From assembly GCF_012927325.1 (NCBI RefSeq), contig NZ_JABBGI010000009.1, forward strand, positions 62,001 through 126,000: a stretch of DNA of 64,000 bases, in the 5' to 3' direction. This document shows positions 52,976-61,448 of the stretch, piece after piece. Below the pieces are notes generated by a model. That model was not told the origin of the DNA. It searched no databases and was given only the letters and a program-made list of their open reading frames with translations. This DNA comes from Chryseobacterium antibioticum (lineage in GTDB: Bacteria; Bacteroidota; Bacteroidia; Flavobacteriales; Weeksellaceae). The first letter of the stretch is position 1. Each line of letters begins with the position of its first letter. Both the position numbers and the translations under genes were made by a program.

Positions 52976-53000
52976 TATGCTGTTAAGATGTATTAAAAAA

Positions 53001-53519
53001 TTAAGAGTGCCCGAAACCGATGTTTCCTTTTTTGTTAGAAAGATTCTTTTTAAAATCAATCATTCTTAAAGCGGTAACGGCTGCTTCTACCCCTTTGTTT
53101 CCTAAATCTCCACCGCTTCTGGCAATGGATTGCTCTTTAGTGTCATCTGTTAATACACAGAAAATAGTAGGGGTATCCGTTAAAACATTACAGTCTTTGA
53201 TTCCCTGTGCTACTGCTGAGCATACAAAATCGAAATGAGGCGTCTCACCACGGATCACACATCCGATAGCAATAACTGCATCATACTTTCTTTCTTTGCA
53301 AAGCTGCATGCTTGCATAGTTAAGCTCAAATGCACCCGGAACCGGGAATAATCTGATGTTTTCTGGTTTTACGCCTTCTTTTTCAAGGATTTCCAAGGCT
53401 GCATCACGAAGATTGTACGTTACAAAATCATTCCACTCAGAAAAAACAATGCCGATAGAAAAATCTTCGGCATTTGTTATATGAAGTGGCTTGTAATCAG
53501 AAAGATTAACTGTTGCCAT
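53001..53519 (-). CDS. ribH: 6,7-dimethyl-8-ribityllumazine synthase
   Basis: A 172-residue riboflavin-pathway enzyme. Substrate-binding segments: IGIVFSEWNDFVT, RLFPVPGAFELNYA and IAIGCVIRGETPHFDFVCSAVAQGI (active-site His95), then VLTDDTKEQSIARSG and GNKGVEAAVTALRM. It condenses 5-amino-6-ribitylaminouracil with dihydroxybutanone phosphate. It begins 3 bases after the TPR protein, so the two are co-transcribed. Other rib genes are not in the window, and no FMN riboswitch is evident. Confidence 0.96.
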   Translation of the reverse strand: MATVNLSDYKPLHITNAEDFSIGIVFSEWNDFVTYNLRDAALEILEKEGVKPENIRLFPVPGAFELNYASMQLCKERKYDAVIAIGCVIRGETPHFDFVCSAVAQGIKDCNVLTDTPTIFCVLTDDTKEQSIARSGGDLGNKGVEAAVTALRMIDFKKNLSNKKGNIGFGHS

Positions 53520-53522
53520 TTT

Positions 53523-54230
53523 TTAAAAGTATTTAGTCATTTCAATATAAGAATCAGACATTCCGTTATCGTAGTCCTGATATTTCTCGTCAATAGCAGA
53601 GAAGTATTTCTTAGCCTCTGCATTTTTCTTTAATCCTAATGCTACGATACCTGCTTTTCTTGTGAAATAGTAAGTCGTGTAAGGATCATCAGAAGCAGTT
53701 GATGCTTTGTCTAATAAAGATAGAGCCTCATCATTTTTGTTAAGACCTGATTTTGCATCTGCCATAGCACCGAATTTCAATGCCATCAATGTTTTGTTGT
53801 CAGATGAAAATTTGTCTAAAAGATCGTAAGCTTCCTGGAATTTTCCTTCTTTGAATTTCAATAAACCTGCATTGTAAGCAGAAAGTTTACCCACATTCGT
53901 ACCTGAATATTCGTTATATGTTCCTACAAAACCTGGATTTGCAGCAGATTTTCCGCCTAAAGCTTCTTTATCTTTACCTTCAGTCTGTTTCTTTTGAGCA
54001 GCAAGGAAACTTTTTACAGCTTCAACGTTTTGAGGAGCTACTACAAACTGTTTGTAAGCGAAGAACCCTAAAACACCTAAAATCAATACTCCGAATACAA
54101 TACCCAATTGCTTTGAATATTTCTCAAGAAATCTTTCAGTGTTTAAAGCCTCTCTGTCAAGGTCTTTAAAGAACTCAACCGTTTCTTTACCTTCTTGCTC
54201 ATTTGGAGCATTCTTACCCAATTTTGCCAT
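53523..54230 (-). CDS. Membrane-anchored TPR protein (YfgM-like)
   Basis: A 235-residue protein: acidic cytoplasmic N-terminus (~1-42, NEQEGKETVEFFKDLDREALNTERF), one membrane helix (~46-67, IVFGVLILGVLGFFAYKQFVV) and an exported helical part with TPR-type repeats (YNAGLLKFKEGKFQEAYDLLDKFS, AKSGLNKNDEALSLLDKAST, KAGIVALGLKKNAEAKKYFS). The layout matches YfgM-type ancillary translocon proteins, but that is inferred. It is upstream of ribH with a 3-base gap. Confidence 0.8.
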   Translation of the reverse strand: MAKLGKNAPNEQEGKETVEFFKDLDREALNTERFLEKYSKQLGIVFGVLILGVLGFFAYKQFVVAPQNVEAVKSFLAAQKKQTEGKDKEALGGKSAANPGFVGTYNEYSGTNVGKLSAYNAGLLKFKEGKFQEAYDLLDKFSSDNKTLMALKFGAMADAKSGLNKNDEALSLLDKASTASDDPYTTYYFTRKAGIVALGLKKNAEAKKYFSAIDEKYQDYDNGMSDSYIEMTKYF

Positions 54231-54397
54231 AAATTCTTAAAAATTGAAATGCAAATTTAATTGTTTCTGAATGATTTACAAAATACTTTGAAGTATTATT
54301 GTGAAAATGTTGTGAATTGTCAGATGTTAATGGTAAAAACGCTTCAACTCCGCTCAGCGTTACATCTCTAGTACCTATATTTTTATATCAAAAAAGT

Positions 54398-54934
54398 TTA
54401 ATATTCAAGGATGTTATAAACCTCTGCCCCGAATTTCTTCAGCTTTTCATCGCCATTAAGATCTTTTAGACCAATAAGGAAACTGAACTGGGAAACTGTT
54501 GCCCCTTGTTTTTCTACAAGCTTTGCGGCAGCTTCTGTAGTTCCTCCCGTTGCCAATAAATCATCATGGATAAGGATTCTCTGTCCTTTTTTGATTTGTC
54601 CGTCACGGGTTTCAATGATGGCACTTCCGTATTCCAGATCATATTTTTCTGAAATAATCGGTGGAGGAAGCTTTCCTGCTTTTCTGATTAAAATGAACGG
54701 AACTTCCAAAGTGACAGCAATGGCAATTCCGAAAAGATACCCACGGCTTTCTATTCCGCATACGGCATCTACTTTTCCTTTGCTGAAAGCAGCCAAATCT
54801 GCGATGACCTCTTCATAAAGCTTCGGATCGAGAAAAATAGGGGAAATATCCTTGAACTGGATTCCCGGGATGGGAAAATCAGGGAAATTTTCTATGGTTT
54901 CTTCGAGTCTTTTGATCAGTTCTTGTGAAGCCAT
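54398..54934 (-). CDS. apt: Adenine phosphoribosyltransferase
   Basis: A 178-residue enzyme. FPDFPIPGIQFKDISPIFLDPKLY is the conserved Apt start; VDAVCGIESRGYLFGIAIA, PFILIRKAGKLPPPIISEKYDLEYGS and the PRPP-binding loop RILIHDDLLATGGTTEA follow. It salvages adenine to AMP with PRPP. Its ATG overlaps the stop of the preceding lipoprotein gene by one base (taATG), so it is translationally coupled to it. Confidence 0.96.
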   Translation of the reverse strand: MASQELIKRLEETIENFPDFPIPGIQFKDISPIFLDPKLYEEVIADLAAFSKGKVDAVCGIESRGYLFGIAIAVTLEVPFILIRKAGKLPPPIISEKYDLEYGSAIIETRDGQIKKGQRILIHDDLLATGGTTEAAAKLVEKQGATVSQFSFLIGLKDLNGDEKLKKFGAEVYNILEY

Positions 54935-56130
54935 TATGGGTTTATTTTATAGCTGGAAATTTTCCAGTCTCCATTTACATTTTTAAGTCCGAAAGTTACC
55001 TTCAGAGAAGTTGTTTTTCCGTTCTTATCTGTTACATCATAGGTGGCGTTTACACTGGCACCACTGGAGTTGTTCGCATTGGTTGTAATGTTCTTAACAT
55101 TTACATTTTTCACAGATCCAAAACCTGAAGTAGGATTGGAGAAGGATTCATAGCTTCCCCAACTTGGGTTACTGGAAGTATCGTATGCTGCTTTAAGGTT
55201 CTGAGAACTTACGCTGTTCAGAAACTTGCTGACTGTATTTTTTGGGTCTGCTGCCGGTTGTTTAGGAGCGGTTGGTGTAGGAGTAGCCGCGTTTGGATCT
55301 GTAGGTGTTGTTGGAGTTGCAGTAGGGTTGTTTGGATCAATTGCAGCAGGATCTTGTGTTACAACTGTTGAATCCGTTTTTGGTACTGTAGGAACTCTCA
55401 GCGCTGATGGATTGACATCAAGTCCGATTTTAGACATTTTGAATGTCTTCGCTGTCGTTTTTACTGAAACCGTAATGTCGATCTTGCCGTCTACCACTTT
55501 TGCGGCAGAAATTGAAGAGAATTTTAAATTAAATCCTTTGAAATTATTATCCTGCATCAGGTTTTTAGCGGTTGAAAGCTTTACTCCATTACTGAAGACT
55601 TCTAAAGTAGCTTCTAAACCTGCACCGGTAAATGAAACAGGATTTCCTGCTGTGTCTACAAGCCTAGGAAGAATTTGAATAGCTGTAGGCGCACCCGTTC
55701 CGTCATCACCTGTAGGTCTGGTGATAATGCTTAGTGAGCTTGCTTTTACATCATTCGGATCGGTTTCTTTAGCTTTATCATCTCCGAAGATATTCATTTC
55801 TCCAAGTGAAGGAGGAGATGTGCTCGCCCATTCGATTCCGTTTTTCTGGGCAACCTGGTCAGCCAGAGTCAGGATTTCAGGAACTTTTTTCCCGTCGATC
55901 AGCTTTCCAAGAGCTTTCAATTCTTCTACATCACCTTCTGCTTCTACACCGAAAGTCTTTAGAATATAAAGAGCTTCACTGAATTTAATTTGTTTAATTG
56001 TTGAAAGGCTTGAAGTCATATCATTAATACTTGACTGCAGCGTTTTAGTATTCGTAGCATCTACATGATCCTTCCTGCATGCTGTAAAAAGCAACAGACT
56101 GAGAACAAGTAGAAAAGAAAACTTTTTCAT
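54934..56130 (-). CDS. Lipoprotein with Pro/Thr-rich linker
   Basis: A 398-residue lipoprotein (lipobox FTAC, Cys18). Helical N-terminal part (~25-95, SINDMTSSLSTIKQIKFSEA), a beta-rich middle (~125-245), a low-complexity linker (~262-298, NNPTATPTTPTDPNAATPTP), and a C-terminal ~100-residue domain (FLNSVSSQNLKAAYDTSSNP ... GDWKISSYKI) resembling NTF2-like/DUF4878 folds. Function unknown. It is coupled to apt without an obvious functional reason. Confidence 0.65.
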   Translation of the reverse strand: MKKFSFLLVLSLLLFTACRKDHVDATNTKTLQSSINDMTSSLSTIKQIKFSEALYILKTFGVEAEGDVEELKALGKLIDGKKVPEILTLADQVAQKNGIEWASTSPPSLGEMNIFGDDKAKETDPNDVKASSLSIITRPTGDDGTGAPTAIQILPRLVDTAGNPVSFTGAGLEATLEVFSNGVKLSTAKNLMQDNNFKGFNLKFSSISAAKVVDGKIDITVSVKTTAKTFKMSKIGLDVNPSALRVPTVPKTDSTVVTQDPAAIDPNNPTATPTTPTDPNAATPTPTAPKQPAADPKNTVSKFLNSVSSQNLKAAYDTSSNPSWGSYESFSNPTSGFGSVKNVNVKNITTNANNSSGASVNATYDVTDKNGKTTSLKVTFGLKNVNGDWKISSYKINP

Positions 56131-56214
56131 TTTATTTTGTTTGTTGCAAATTTAGTAAAACCTATTAATAATAGCTTGTTTTTCTTTTTGTTTTGTGTTT
56201 TCAGGTTTTTTCCA

Positions 56215-56252
56215 TAAAAAAGACTGATCAATACAGTCAGTCTTTTTTCTGT
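56215..56252 (-). terminator. Terminator, copy 1 of a near-identical pair
   Basis: Hairpin aaaaaagactga ... tcagtctttttt centred at ~56233, followed on the plus strand by ctgtaacaag. It lies between the lipoprotein gene and the exported protein at 56291; A and T runs on both sides suit either strand. Confidence 0.7.
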
Positions 56253-56290
56253 AACAAGTTCTTCAATAGACCAGCTATTTATTTTTTATC

Positions 56291-57307
56291 TTATTTTTTG
56301 TTCTCCTGCTCTTTTAAATCATCTTTGAAAAATGAACTGAAGATCGTCTGCATATTGGGGAATGAGGAGTCCTGCCAAAACTGAGTCTTATAATTGCTGT
56401 TTTCCTTGTTAAATTTCACTTTTTCTATATCGTCATCATTACTGAAATTGAGTTCTGTAGGATAAAAATTATTGTACAGGATGATCTGGTTGTAATCAGG
56501 TTCGCTTTTATGTTTAAGTTTTACAAAAGCCACTTCGTTATATTCAAGGAAATCCTTCAGGGTTTTTTCAGATCCTTTTTCGAAAGACATATTCAGAATG
56601 GTTCTGATATCAAAAAATCTGAATCCGAATAGAGAAAACTCTTTCTCCTGAAGAGCAGCACCGGTCACTTCTATCTGATCTTTACGGTCTCCTTTTAGTT
56701 CTTTAATGGTATTTCTTTTTGTTTTATATTCTTCGGGGTTTCCTACATTTTTAAGTTTTGGAAGCTGTAAAGAATTACCATAATCCCATGATGAAGTTTC
56801 TTTTTTCTCACTTTTCGGACCCGTTAATCTAAAAACCCTGTATTGTTCAACATTTGCGCTTTTCAGTTTTTTGGTTTTATTGTCGAAAATGTAAGTGACA
56901 ATTCCGTCGGTATAACTGTTCAGCTTACTGTTTACGGTAACGTAAGCATTAAAATTTCCTTTGATGAAAATATATTTCGCAGGTTTTGAGTTTTTGATGA
57001 CCACGGTTTCTATTTCTTTGACCTGATCATTAATTTTAATCACGTCCTGACTGAAGTCGGAATAGGAGAGTGTGGCAACACGGAAATTATTGTAAACCAA
57101 TTGGAACTTTTCCTGTGAAGGGGTGATTGCCTGTTTATCAATTTTACCGTCAATATCAGAATAGGCAAGAATGCTTCCGTCTTTTCCGAAGACAGAAACT
57201 TTGGGAAGCGGTTTATTCGTTTGTTCAGAAACAAAGGCTACGGTTTGTGCCTGAATAAAGCTGAATAAGAAAACGAACAGCGTAAAGAGCAGATAATTTC
57301 TTTTCAT
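56291..57307 (-). CDS. Exported protein of unknown function, carboxypeptidase-regulatory-like start
   Basis: The start is ATG 57307 (MKRNYLLF), which yields a proper signal peptide ending FIQAQ; a frame extending to 57370 adds an unlikely 21-residue leader. The 338-residue protein begins its mature part with a small beta-sandwich (TVAFVSEQTNKPLPKVSVFGKDGSILAYSDIDGKI) like carboxypeptidase-regulatory-like domains, then a beta-rich body with many Lys and Asp (YIFIKGNFNAYVTVNSK, SYTDGIVTYIFD, FRFFDIRTILNMSF). No TonB-dependent receptor domain is present. The family is not recognised. The gene lies between two near-identical terminators. Confidence 0.65.
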   Translation of the reverse strand: MKRNYLLFTLFVFLFSFIQAQTVAFVSEQTNKPLPKVSVFGKDGSILAYSDIDGKIDKQAITPSQEKFQLVYNNFRVATLSYSDFSQDVIKINDQVKEIETVVIKNSKPAKYIFIKGNFNAYVTVNSKLNSYTDGIVTYIFDNKTKKLKSANVEQYRVFRLTGPKSEKKETSSWDYGNSLQLPKLKNVGNPEEYKTKRNTIKELKGDRKDQIEVTGAALQEKEFSLFGFRFFDIRTILNMSFEKGSEKTLKDFLEYNEVAFVKLKHKSEPDYNQIILYNNFYPTELNFSNDDDIEKVKFNKENSNYKTQFWQDSSFPNMQTIFSSFFKDDLKEQENKK

Positions 57308-57415
57308 AATGATAGCTTGTTTTTGTTTATTGAAATAATAATCGATCAGTCTTATTATAAAGACACACAAAATTCAAAATGGTTGCCTGAACAAGTCAAA
57401 ATGTTCACTTGTCTG

Positions 57416-57454
57416 CACAAAAAAAGACTGATCATTACAATCAGTCTTTTTTAT
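57416..57454 (-). terminator. Terminator of the ACIII operon, copy 2 of the pair
   Basis: Hairpin aaaaaaagactgat ... atcagtctttttt centred at ~57436, close to the sequence at 56215-56252; both are followed on the plus strand by a ctgt-acaa motif. It lies ~20 bases after the actF stop. Confidence 0.75.
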
Positions 57455-57474
57455 TTTATTTCTGTTACAAATCC

Positions 57475-58806
57475 TTAGAAAGGATACTCATAAATTTCAG
57501 ATTCGTGAAGGTATGGGTTACCTGTAGGGATCAGTTTCAGTTTAGACAATGCTGTTAATACTGTGAACATAAATAATCCAACTACAAAAAGGAGAGCACC
57601 TAATATTAAGATGAATACTTCAGGAGTTTTCCAGTATGGACCTACCGTTCCCGGCATTACCATGTTGAAGTAATCTAAGATGTGTCCTAAAATAACCACT
57701 ACAGCCATAACAGTTACTACTTTGTAGTTTCTCTTGATGCTGCTGCTCACTAATACCAATAATGGTAATAAGAAGTTAACGATCAGCATTGGTAAGAATG
57801 TAATACCATAGTGCTGGAATCGTCCAAAGAAGTAGTTAACTTCTTCTGGAACGTTCGCATACCAGTAAAGCATGAACTGTGCAAACCATGTATATGTCCA
57901 AAGCATACTTGTAGCGAAAAGGAATACTCCTAAATCGTGTAAGTGATTGTCATTGAACTGTGGTAAGAATCCGTTTTTCTTTAAGTAAACACTTAGAAGG
58001 ATAATCATAGCGATTCCACTTGAAAGGCAGCTTACCATTGAATACCAGATATACATTGTAGAATACCAGTGAGGGTCAATAGACATCAACCAGTCCCAAG
58101 CCCAAGCGGCAGAAGCAAATCCGAAAAATGCGATATATCCAACAGCCCATCTGTAAAGGAATTGATACTCAACTAAAGATTTTGTATCATCTACTTTTTT
58201 AGACTGAGCTTTCAGTTTCCAGGCAAAGAATGAAGCCCCTATTACGTAGATAAATGTTCTTATCGCATAGAAAGGGATGTTTAAGAATCTTTTCTTTTCA
58301 AATAAGATTACATCGAAATGGGCAGACGTAGGGTCTGTCAAATCCGGATCCATCCAGTGGAATATATGACCTTGGTGGAAGATATTCAATAGCATTAATA
58401 TTACTAGAATAGCACCTCCATAAGGAATATAAGAAGCAATAGCTTCCATTACTCTTGTAATAATGATTGGCCATCCTGCATGGGCTGCATGCTGAATACA
58501 GTAGAAAAATAATACTGCACAACTAAGTCCAAAGAAGAATACAGCTACGAAATGTATGGATGCTAAAGGCGAATTGTGAATCTGCATTGTCGCATGCTCT
58601 AAATGAGAAGCTTCATCTTGAGGTCCTACCATTTCACTGGAGTGAGTAGGTGCATTATGACCTGCAGAATGAACTGCCTCCATCATTTCTTTAATTCTCT
58701 CTGTACTGATTCCATGATTCATGAAAAAACCAATACCAAACAGAACTAAACCTACAACAAGAAGTATTAGAGAAGTTGATTTTAATTTTGGTGAAAAACT
58801 ATACAT
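57475..58806 (-). CDS. actF: Alternative complex III subunit ActF
   Basis: A 443-residue integral membrane protein with about ten helices. Conserved stretches of the second quinone-subunit family: AIASYIPYGGAILVILMLLNIFHQGHIFHWMDP, RFLNIPFYAIRTFIYVIGASFF, SAAWAWDWLMSIDPHWYSTMYIWY and LHDLGVFLFATSMLWTYTWFAQFMLYWYANVPEE. ACIII oxidises menaquinol and reduces periplasmic cytochrome c or HiPIP, replacing bc1. ActF is an NrfD-like paralogue of ActC. It lies 8 bases after actE and is the last ACIII gene here. Confidence 0.92.
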   Translation of the reverse strand: MYSFSPKLKSTSLILLVVGLVLFGIGFFMNHGISTERIKEMMEAVHSAGHNAPTHSSEMVGPQDEASHLEHATMQIHNSPLASIHFVAVFFFGLSCAVLFFYCIQHAAHAGWPIIITRVMEAIASYIPYGGAILVILMLLNIFHQGHIFHWMDPDLTDPTSAHFDVILFEKKRFLNIPFYAIRTFIYVIGASFFAWKLKAQSKKVDDTKSLVEYQFLYRWAVGYIAFFGFASAAWAWDWLMSIDPHWYSTMYIWYSMVSCLSSGIAMIILLSVYLKKNGFLPQFNDNHLHDLGVFLFATSMLWTYTWFAQFMLYWYANVPEEVNYFFGRFQHYGITFLPMLIVNFLLPLLVLVSSSIKRNYKVVTVMAVVVILGHILDYFNMVMPGTVGPYWKTPEVFILILGALLFVVGLFMFTVLTALSKLKLIPTGNPYLHESEIYEYPF

Positions 58807-58814
58807 TTCTTTTC

Positions 58815-59516
58815 TTATTTTTTAGTTTCGGTAGTAGTCTCTGTTGCCGCTGCAGCTGGTGTAGCTGTAGCCGTTGTAGCTGCTGCGGGTGCTGCAGCTC
58901 CTTTTTTGAAGGCGCTCATCACATACATGGCTACTCTCCATCTGTCACCAGCATTCAGCTGGCCAGCATAAGATCCCATTGCATTTCTACCGTTAGTTAA
59001 TACATAATGAACAGATCCTACAGTAAGTTCTCTGTCAGCATAGTTTGGTACCCCAGAGAAAGCTCCGGTTTGTACAATTGGACCTTGTCCATCACCACCA
59101 GTTCCGTGGCATGCTGCACAAGTATGATCAAATAACATTTTTCCTCTTTCAATATCTTTAGCTGCATTAGCCGGATTAAGAGGGGATCCTGTCATTTTTT
59201 TAGAAGCATCATAACCTGCATTATACTCATCTACATTTTTAGGAAGAAGACTTTCTTCGAAAACTCCGTCTTTGTTTTGAGCCACTGATCCTTCTACTGG
59301 TGCAAGACCTGTAGCAAAACTATTTTTAACGAAAGCAGGAATTTCATTTTCATGATCTGAATAAGCATCCTGAGCTTTCATCAATGGATCGTAAGCTACC
59401 GGAAAGTACATATCCGGAAAATAGACTAGGGGTGTATTTTCTTTTGGTCCGCAAGAATTAAGTAAAACTGTTGTTAAACCTAAAACTGCTGTAATTTTTA
59501 ATACATTCTTTTTCAT
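58815..59516 (-). CDS. actE: Alternative complex III cytochrome c subunit ActE
   Basis: A 233-residue lipoprotein cytochrome: lipobox LNSC (Cys22), then YFPDMYFPVAYDP typical of ActE. The single haem c site is CAACHGTGGDGQG (Cys133, Cys136, His137), with GAFSGVPNYADRELTVGS and RNAMGSYAGQLNAGDRWRV, whose Met is the likely second ligand. The last ~28 residues are an Ala/Thr-rich tail (ATTATATPAAAATE). It carries electrons from the complex to downstream acceptors. It begins one base after the actD stop. Confidence 0.93.
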   Translation of the reverse strand: MKKNVLKITAVLGLTTVLLNSCGPKENTPLVYFPDMYFPVAYDPLMKAQDAYSDHENEIPAFVKNSFATGLAPVEGSVAQNKDGVFEESLLPKNVDEYNAGYDASKKMTGSPLNPANAAKDIERGKMLFDHTCAACHGTGGDGQGPIVQTGAFSGVPNYADRELTVGSVHYVLTNGRNAMGSYAGQLNAGDRWRVAMYVMSAFKKGAAAPAAATTATATPAAAATETTTETKK

Positions 59517-59517
59517 T

Positions 59518-60039
59518 TTAAGCGTCTTTAACAGTTATTTCTTCAACTCCCGTTTCAATAAGTAACTGTTTTACAGACTCTACGTCTTCAGTTACAAATT
59601 CCATCATGAATTTATCATCAGTAGTTCTAGGATCTGGATTCTGAGCCGGAGCTCCGGGATACATTTTGTTTCTAACCAAGAAGGTTAAAGACATCATGTG
59701 AGCGGCACAGAAAACCATTAATTCGAACATTGGAACTACGAATGCAGGCATGTTGTGTGCCCAGTCAAAAGCAGGTTTACCACCAATATTTTGAGGCCAG
59801 TCATGATTCATCACATACCAAGTTACAGTAGCACCGATGGTAACCCCATAAAGAGCATAGAAGAATGCGGCATCAGAAATTCTGGTTTTCTTTAATCCTA
59901 GAGCTTTGTCAAGTCCGTGAACCGGAAACGGAGTATACACTTCGTTGATCGCAATTCCTTTATCGTTGAATGCTTTAACGCCGTTCATTAAATCGTCGTC
60001 GTCAGCATAAAGTCCGTATACAATTTTAGTGGTGCTCAT
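59518..60039 (-). CDS. actD: Alternative complex III subunit ActD (DUF3341)
   Basis: The start is ATG 60039 (MSTTKIVYGLYADDD), the usual ActD N-terminus; a frame reaching 60066 adds 9 residues inside actC. The 173-residue protein has a small N-terminal domain (VYGLYADDDDLMNGVKAF, VYTPFPVHGLDKALGLKKT), two membrane helices (FFYALYGVTIGATVTWYVM; AFVVPMFELMVFCAAHMMSLTF) and a C-terminal MEFVTEDVESVKQLLIETGVEEITV. It is a peripheral/membrane structural subunit. It overlaps the end of actC by 14 bases. Confidence 0.92.
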   Translation of the reverse strand: MSTTKIVYGLYADDDDLMNGVKAFNDKGIAINEVYTPFPVHGLDKALGLKKTRISDAAFFYALYGVTIGATVTWYVMNHDWPQNIGGKPAFDWAHNMPAFVVPMFELMVFCAAHMMSLTFLVRNKMYPGAPAQNPDPRTTDDKFMMEFVTEDVESVKQLLIETGVEEITVKDA

Positions 60040-61423
60040 CTCCTTCTTTTGCTTTATAAGTTTCACCTGAAATTTTCAGAATCGATTTTAATTCAGCCTG
60101 TGCAATTACAGGGAACGTTCTTGCGTATAGTAAGAATAATACAGAGAAGAATCCGATTGTTCCTAAGTATACACCCACATCAATAATCGTTGGCTTAAAC
60201 ATAGTCCAAGATCCTGGTAAGTAATCTCTTGAAAGGTTGATAACGATGATATCAAAACGCTCAAACCACATACCGATGTTAATAATTAAAGCAATAATAA
60301 ATGTTGCAATAATGTTTGTTCTTACTCTCTTGAACCAGAATAAAGCCGGAACAATTAAGTTACACGTGATTAGTGCCCAGAATGCCCACCAGTAGGGCCC
60401 TACTGCAGCACCTGGAGAAAGGTATGTAAAGTCTTCGAATCTTGATCCGGAATACCATCCGATGAAATATTCAGTAGCATAAGCTACGGTTACCATACCA
60501 CCTGTAAGAACGATTACAATGTTCATAATTTCGATATGATACATAGTAATATATTCTTCTAAGTGACATACTTTTCTAGCGATCAACAATAGGGTCTGTA
60601 CCATTGCGAATCCTGAGAAGATCGCACCAGCTACGAAGTAAGGAGGGTAAATTGTAGAGTGCCATCCTTTAATAACTGAAGTTGCGAAGTCAAAAGATAC
60701 CGTGGTGTGTACCGAGAATACAAGTGGAGTTGCTAAACCTGCAAGAACCAAAGAAAGTTCTTCGAATCTCTGCCAGTGTTTTGCTTTTCCACCCCATCCG
60801 AATGCTAGGAATGTATAAATTTTCTTAGTCCAAGGTGTTTTAGCTCTATCTCTGATCATTGCAAAGTCAGGGATTAGTCCCATAAACCAGAATACAGTTG
60901 ATACTGAGAAATACGTTGAGATAGCAAATACGTCCCAAAGTAGAGGAGAGTTAAAGTTCCCCCAAAGAGAACCGAATTGGTTTGGTAATGGGAAAACCCA
61001 GTATCCTACCCAAACTCTACCCATGTGGATTACAGGGAAGATTGCTGCCTGTACAACCGCAAAGATCGTCATCGCCTCTGCAGATCTGTTTACAGACATT
61101 CTCCAACGCTGTCTAAATAATAATAATACTGCGGAGATTAGGGTCCCGGCGTGACCGATACCTACCCACCATACGAAGTTGGTAATATCCCAACCCCAGT
61201 TAATAGTTCTGTTAAGCCCCCATGCTCCAATACCTGTCCCGATAGTATAAGCGATACACCCGAATCCATAGATGAATAGAACTAAGGCTGCATATAGTGA
61301 GATCCACCATAATTTACCTGCTCTTTCTTCGATAGGTCGTGCGATATCTTCTGTAATATCGTGATAAGTTTTGTGACCAATAATTAGAGGTTCCCTTATC
61401 GGAGCTTCGTAATGTCCTGACAT
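60026..61423 (-). CDS. actC: Alternative complex III quinone-binding subunit ActC (NrfD-like)
   Basis: A 465-residue NrfD-family protein with ten membrane helices: REPLIIGHKTYHDITEDI at the N-terminus, the conserved NRTINWGWDITNFVWWVGIGHAGTLISAVLLLFRQ (membrane His), SAEAMTIFAVVQAAIFPVIHMGR, and YATEYFIGWYSGSRFEDFTY. It binds menaquinol near the periplasmic side and contacts the Fe-S subunit ActB. It begins 26 bases after actB and overlaps actD. Confidence 0.95.
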   Translation of the reverse strand: MSGHYEAPIREPLIIGHKTYHDITEDIARPIEERAGKLWWISLYAALVLFIYGFGCIAYTIGTGIGAWGLNRTINWGWDITNFVWWVGIGHAGTLISAVLLLFRQRWRMSVNRSAEAMTIFAVVQAAIFPVIHMGRVWVGYWVFPLPNQFGSLWGNFNSPLLWDVFAISTYFSVSTVFWFMGLIPDFAMIRDRAKTPWTKKIYTFLAFGWGGKAKHWQRFEELSLVLAGLATPLVFSVHTTVSFDFATSVIKGWHSTIYPPYFVAGAIFSGFAMVQTLLLIARKVCHLEEYITMYHIEIMNIVIVLTGGMVTVAYATEYFIGWYSGSRFEDFTYLSPGAAVGPYWWAFWALITCNLIVPALFWFKRVRTNIIATFIIALIINIGMWFERFDIIVINLSRDYLPGSWTMFKPTIIDVGVYLGTIGFFSVLFLLYARTFPVIAQAELKSILKISGETYKAKEGDEHH

Positions 61424-61448
61424 TTTTTACCTATTTATTATTTAAACT

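Noticed and set aside
52774..53000. FMN riboswitch or other RNA near ribH
   Set aside because: This gap is downstream of ribH on its strand, and ribH has only a 3-base gap upstream, so no leader exists.
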